Positions 59,746-64,000 of a stretch of 64,000 nucleotides of DNA are shown here, one piece after another. The notes under the pieces were generated by a model. The model did no database searches. It saw nothing but the letters and a program-made list of their open reading frames with translations, and was not told where the DNA came from. The position numbers and the translations under genes are program-made. The stretch covers positions 97,646,016 through 97,710,015 of the forward strand of contig OX393549.1 of assembly GCA_947650365.1 (NCBI GenBank). The letters run 5' to 3'. This DNA is from Chamaelirium japonicum. Lineage: Eukaryota > Streptophyta > Magnoliopsida > Liliales > Melanthiaceae. Numbering within the stretch: position 1 is the first letter of the stretch; every line of letters starts with the position of its first letter.

Positions 59746-60522
59746 CAGCCAGAAGGGGCTATCTCTGATCGCAGCAAGGAGAGAACAATGCGCAGCAAAA
59801 AAGGCTGAATCGGAGCAGGGCTCGGGCTTCAGGAGGTGGACGGCCGGACAGCACAACAGAGCGTGCAGCAGGGGAGGCCGTCCGGAGACAAACGCGGGTG
59901 CAGGGGCCGGGACCTGACGGCCTAGATCGGACGGAGGGCGCGGGGACCGGCACGTAGGGAGGAGGAGGCAGGCTACGATCGGAGGCCAACGTGGGCAGTC
60001 GAATGTGAAGCATTGGTTGCGGCGGAGCAATTAAGGGTGACCGGCGGTGTGCAATCCGACGAGGCAAGTTGACCGGCATGCCAGATCTGGGGGAGGAGAC
60101 CAGATCGGAGTAGGGCACGACGTGGATCAGAGTTCACAGGGGAGGTTGGAGGCGTCAGCAACAAGGTGAGATCGCAGGGGTTCTCAGGGGGCGCTGCGCA
60201 GGGGATCAAGGGAGCGCGCAGGGGCGATCGCAAGCGGCGTTGCACTCGGGATCAGGGGCGCAGGGATCATAGGCGCACGTCGCACAAAGAGGCCAGGTGC
60301 TCAACGGCGAGGGGTGCAGGCGTTCGGTTGACGAGACTGCTGATCCGGTGGTTCTATAGATCCGGCGGTTCTGTAGATCTGGGGAAAGCTGACTGAGGGA
60401 TCGAGCGAGGAGAGAGTTTGACAGAGAGAGAGAGAGAAGAAGAAAAAACTTTTGACTATTTTCGGCCTCCTCAACGCCGTCGAGGAGGCCGAGGCAAGAG
60501 GGGGTCTTCGAAACCCTAGGCT

Positions 60523-60713
60523 GGCTCTGATACCATGTTACGAAGAAAGAGGAAGAGAGAATAGGTTTGGGGAGAAAAACTCCTTGTATTATCTCTTCAT
60601 TGATGTATGTCATTACATAAGACTATCTCTCCTTATATAGAGAGAGAACGCACACCTTTATATTACCACAACCGAGGTGGGACTAATAGAATACTAACAC
60701 ACTATATCTAATA
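60523..60713 (-). repeat. 5' LTR and primer-binding site of the non-coding element
   Basis: LTR 60713-60536 followed directly by TGGTATCAGAGCC on the minus strand, the standard plant initiator-tRNA primer site. Confidence 0.88.
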
Positions 60714-60850
60714 GCACGTCTCTTCTTTTTTTTTGAGGGGTAAGATAGCACGTCTCTAGCTTGTTGTATTGTTCTGACTACAAACTTCACGCAACACTAC
60801 ATCAAAAAAGGATATTTCTCAATGATTTTTCATTGTTGGAAGTGATGAAG

Positions 60851-62398
60851 GCTGCAAAGAGCTGAGTCGAATTTTGATCAGTTTAAAATCAGCCTGGTCG
60901 ACTGGTGGTTCAAGCTCGCTTGGTTTGATAAAAAACTGAACCGAGCAGAGCTTTCATCTATTTGCGCTTGGCTCTTTTATTAGCTCAATAGTCAAACCAA
61001 CTCGGACGGGTTCTTACTGAACCTGTTCTCAGACTCTAGACTCGGTCAAAAGATTAGACTATATATATCGAACCGATTCACGATCCCTAAACAAGCATAT
61101 TCGTAGGGCCCAACTAATTAAGTCGAGATTTGGCTTGTTTGAGCTTAGATCGATGGCAAACCTGAACCCGAGGAGAGATGGTGGGATGAATCTGAGAGTG
61201 GAGGAAGAGGAGGAGCATTGGCGGGATGAGGTGAGAGTTTGGAGGAAGAAAGAAGAACGATCAGAGTGTGCACTCCTTCATGAAGTTCACATCCTTCATA
61301 CGATTCAGCTTTAGAACCATAGCGGAAACCCAAGCACAAAAGCTGATGACCACAATTTTCTTTAGGAAAAGTTGACGACTTTCACTGCAACAAAGTGAGC
61401 TCCTGACACCCCCCCTTTTGCTCCCCCACAATCTACATCAATCATTTTACCCACTTCTCTTCCTCCATTATCCCTAACCTTACTACATGATAATATATAG
61501 TACGGATGGTACGGGGATCCTAGTACTCGGATCCTACGTGGATCACAAGCGGATCTTATGTGCAGCACACACGGATCGGGGGACCCTAGTACTTGGGTTA
61601 CACTCGGATCCTACGCGTATTCGCGCATGGATCTTACTCGAATCCTACATGGATCACATGCGGGTTCGAAGATCACACACGGATCATACTAGAAGGTATA
61701 TTTTAGACCCGTGACATCTAAATGGATATTGTGGTCTCTAACCGACTAACCCATCAAAAACCTATGTGAATTAAAGGACGACATATTTGATAAGGAATAT
61801 GTTACATAGTAACATATAAAAGAACAATAATTAAGATTAAAGGTATCCGTATGTGAATTGAGCAGCGCCATGAAAAATTTGATTAGGAAGGGGTTTTGGT
61901 TACGAGAAGAAATGGAGTGTGATCGATTATTGGCGAAGCGATTCCATACAATGGTCCTTCAATTCGTCTCCTATGTCTGCATAAGAGTTTTCGAGCAAAT
62001 CATATCCCCAACAGTCTGGAGGTACCAGTTATATATGCAGTTGCCCCTGTGATCAGAACCTAGTCAGTGGTGGATTCATCCCCCAAGCCTGCAGAGGGTG
62101 TTGGGTTTGGCCACACATGGGCATAAGGATGGCCTAATACAAACCCTGAAGGGTTGGCCTTTAATGAGAAACAAAGATCATACGTTTTGTGGGGTTAAGT
62201 AAGGAATCTCAATCCTTCATCTAATTTGGCAATTAGGGTTTTGATAAATAGATACCTCGCCATCTATTGGGGTAATAGTTTAGCCAATGACTAAATTAGA
62301 AACACCTCCCTCTCTTCTGTCTCTTTCTCTCTTGATCAGATGAGTGCAGCATGTACCCGAATGGTAGGCACCATCGATGGTTAAATTAAACCTAGTTC
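60851..62398. other. Intergenic with GGATCCTACG word cluster
   Basis: No gene recognised. About 61500-61690 repeats CGGATCCTACGTGGATC and GATCACACACGGATC words, another self-complementary word cluster without readable ends. A 64-codon open frame at 61858-62052 has no recognisable similarity and I do not call it a gene. Confidence 0.45.
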
Positions 62399-63226
62399 CA
62401 CTACAACATAAACACACTATCTCGTTGGTATAATCGTCGATCGGTGTAAACCTAGCTGGTTATATAGTATATTTTTTTAATCCAAATTCATAATCGGGGG
62501 CTTTGTCATCATATTAGGCATCTAATGCGACAAGTGCCACCTGCCACCTAATTAGGTAAGCAAAAATAAAACGATCGGCGTGACCACCGCAAAAGGTAAG
62601 CCATCGAATATTGAGCCTAATATAGGGCATGTCCATCGTAAAAGAGTATAGATATATCGGACATAATAATAAATTGAAAGTTGTGTTTTGACTAAAAAAA
62701 ACTAGTTAGCTAGGCTTCGGTGGTATCGTATACATGACCGGCCATGATCGATTCGAGCTTTAGTCATATTTAACAAAACGATTAGTAACCTGTGTGTGTT
62801 CGAATCGAGCCTTAGGGGTTGGAAGCAAGCTTCAGGCTCGAGACAGGTGTGCCCCAAGCGTGAATCCTTTTTTTAAAAAAATCAAATTCTCATAATCGGC
62901 GGCCAACTCCCCGTAAAATCCACACCAAATTCGGCGGCCAGCTCAGCCTATCCGCTGCAAAATACGTGATCAAATTTGACGGCCTGGCTGCCTCAAAAAG
63001 GTCTTCAAATACGACATAGTTGAAATATGTTTTTCGACGAACACGTTTGTGGCCACTATATATATTTAACACCCAAACGACCGCAAAAGTGTTTAAACAA
63101 TGTTTTTTAGCTAGCCACCGAGATAGTGCGTCTCTTGTTGTAGTACGTGTTCTGACTACAAACTTCACCCAACACTACAACAACAAAAAAAACTTCGATC
63201 TTGACGGCTTTTCGTTGTTGGTAGTG
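62399..63226. mobile_element. CACTA-like non-autonomous element
   Basis: Begins CACTACAACATAAAC and ends TCGTTGTTGGTAGTG (minus strand CACTACCAACAACGA). Subterminal words CGGCGGCCAACTC, GACGGCCTGG and TTTGTGGCCAC occur toward the right end. A 3-bp target duplication was not confirmed. Related to 57361-60850. Confidence 0.5.
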
Positions 63227-63251
63227 ATTAGGGTTGCAAAGATTCGAGCCG

Positions 63252-63977
63252 TATTGTAATCCGAGGCTCTCGTGCAGCGAAAGGAGCGTGAAACACGACG
63301 TGCGAAGGACCACAACAGTGAAGGTGATGGCTCGCCACCACCGAGAAGATCGAACAAAGAAACCCAACACAAACAATCACACACACGATGATATCCAACA
63401 ACAACAATCAATGGATTCACTAGTATGGGGATAACCCGAGTACACGTTTGTTTGTCTATCACCAATCCCTCATACACCCGCAAAGAGATACCCACCCCCT
63501 CCAAGAAAATAGATCATGCAGCCCTCTCACCCCGAATAACTAGAAGAACTCTTCCTGAAACCCTCAAGTACGTCTCTCTTGGATTCTTCTCCCTCTCCCT
63601 TGATGATCGCTACCTCTAAACCCTAATAGAGCCTTGATATTTCCTCTCTTGTGCCCATAGGTTTGTCCTAGACCCTCCAATTTATAGACACACATTCGTG
63701 TCCAAGTTGTAGTATGAATCCCACACGTAGGCCGAACCTCCTGACCCACGTGCAGCTAGAGTCGAACGTGCGCACAACCTAGGGGATCGTGCTCACGATA
63801 CATCTCGACTACTCTCCCGACTTTTCTGCTAATGCCAGTCGTGTGCACGGCCTGAGATAATTGTGCGCACGATCTTCTTGGCAGATCCCTTCCTCACTCC
63901 TGTGATCTGTCTTCCGTCAATCCTTCACGCACGAACCTTGAGTTGTATGCAGCTTGTTTGGAGCCATATCTTCAACA
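63252..63977 (-). mobile_element. Solo LTR with intact target duplication
   Basis: 726 bp. On the minus strand it starts TGTTGAAGAT and ends GGATTACAATA (CAACA expected). It is flanked by a perfect 5-bp duplication AGCCG (63247-63251 and 63978-63982). TATA motif CTATAAAT on the minus strand at about 63680. Homologous to the solo LTR at 24114-25576, whose hAT insertion site is empty here. No internal sequence, so it arose by LTR-LTR recombination. Confidence 0.9.
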
Positions 63978-64000
63978 AGCCGAACTTTGATATGTTCGAA

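Larger units (their letters stand above)
57699..60713 (-). mobile_element. Non-coding LTR retroelement (TRIM/LARD-like), 3.0 kb
   Basis: Minus strand: 5' LTR 60713-60536 (TATTAG...GTAACA), primer site TGGTATCAGAGCC (60535-60523, complementary to initiator tRNA-Met), about 2.65 kb of interior, a GGGGGG polypurine tract (about 57883-57875) and 3' LTR 57874-57699. Target duplication GCACG (57694-57698 and 60714-60718). The LTRs are about 177 bp, carry TATATAA and differ at about 11 positions, so the insertion is much older than the copia element. The interior has no gag or pol but several tandem repeats and a captured kinase scrap. Confidence 0.88.
57361..60850. mobile_element. CACTA-like element interrupted by an LTR element
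   Basis: 57380-57698 plus 60714-60850 align with 62660-63226: CTAGTTGGTTAGGCTTCG, CGACGAACTCTTTTGCGG, AAAAGTGTTTAAACGGTG, then TTCTGACTACAAACTTCACG and a TTGTTGGAAGTG end. Subterminal GGC(G)GCC/CGACGG words and a GTAGTG-like end resemble CACTA-superfamily elements. The left end was not found. The alignment shows the empty site of the LTR element (GATAGTGCGTCTC). Confidence 0.5.

Noticed and set aside
59674-60613. Several 90-135-codon frames in the LTR element interior
   Set aside because: No family resemblance, no start context, and no conservation visible; treated as non-coding interior.
61858-62052. 64-codon ORF beginning MSSAMKNLIRKG
   Set aside because: Short, no recognisable family, AT-rich surroundings; expected by chance at this length.

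Overview
The window is plant nuclear DNA, from a repeat-rich flowering-plant genome. Evidence: two leucine-rich-repeat receptor-kinase genes of plant-specific subfamilies with GT-AG introns, a plant Ty1/copia element, plant LINE, SINE, TRIM and hAT remnants, an F-box/KIB1-4 pseudogene and very abundant (GA)n and (TA)n microsatellites. I cannot name the species.

Layout. 1-2.7 kb: a long inverted repeat (arms about 0.9 kb, left arm cut by the window edge) carrying a LINE reverse-transcriptase scrap in each arm and a Ty3/gypsy gag scrap between them. 3.4-5.4 kb: a probable gypsy-type LTR. 6.3-6.8 kb: a frameshifted F-box pseudogene. 7.9-8.1 kb: a 5S-rRNA-like Cassandra-type segment. 10-21 kb: tandem non-coding repeats (about 0.23 kb and 0.8 kb units, a 61-bp minisatellite) into which a very young 6107-bp copia element has jumped (14579-20685, TSD CATAT). 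22.1-23.9 kb: LINE remnants.

24-30 kb: a tandem pair of Xa21/EFR-like LRR receptor kinases on the minus strand. One is complete (29965-26409, two exons, 1159 residues). The other is only a 5' scrap, split by a solo LTR that was itself hit by a hAT element. 30.9-52.4 kb: one minus-strand gene for a GHR1/At5g10020-like LRR pseudokinase, three exons (52442-51521, 41643-39976, 31505-30925; 1056 residues), with introns of about 9.9 and 8.5 kb.

Those two introns are the most interesting part. They are filled with hAT-like elements made almost wholly of short repeated self-complementary words (CGAGTCGACTCG, CGCCTAGGCG, GGATACGTATCC, GGACACGTGTCC, CCGAAATTTCGG and so on). Terminal inverted repeats and 8-bp target duplications can be read for most of them. 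One holds a BED zinc-finger transposase remnant. Another has become a (TA)n landing pad holding seven foldback elements in a row.

52.8-64 kb: a tRNA-derived SINE, a foldback MITE, large (GA)n tracts, another word-array hAT element (55760-56162), a 3.0-kb non-coding LTR element carrying a captured CIPK-like kinase scrap inside a CACTA-like host, a second CACTA-like element and a 726-bp solo LTR of the same family as the one in the receptor-kinase scrap. The two host genes are both cell-surface receptors; everything else is mobile or decaying DNA. All alignments and difference counts were made by eye.
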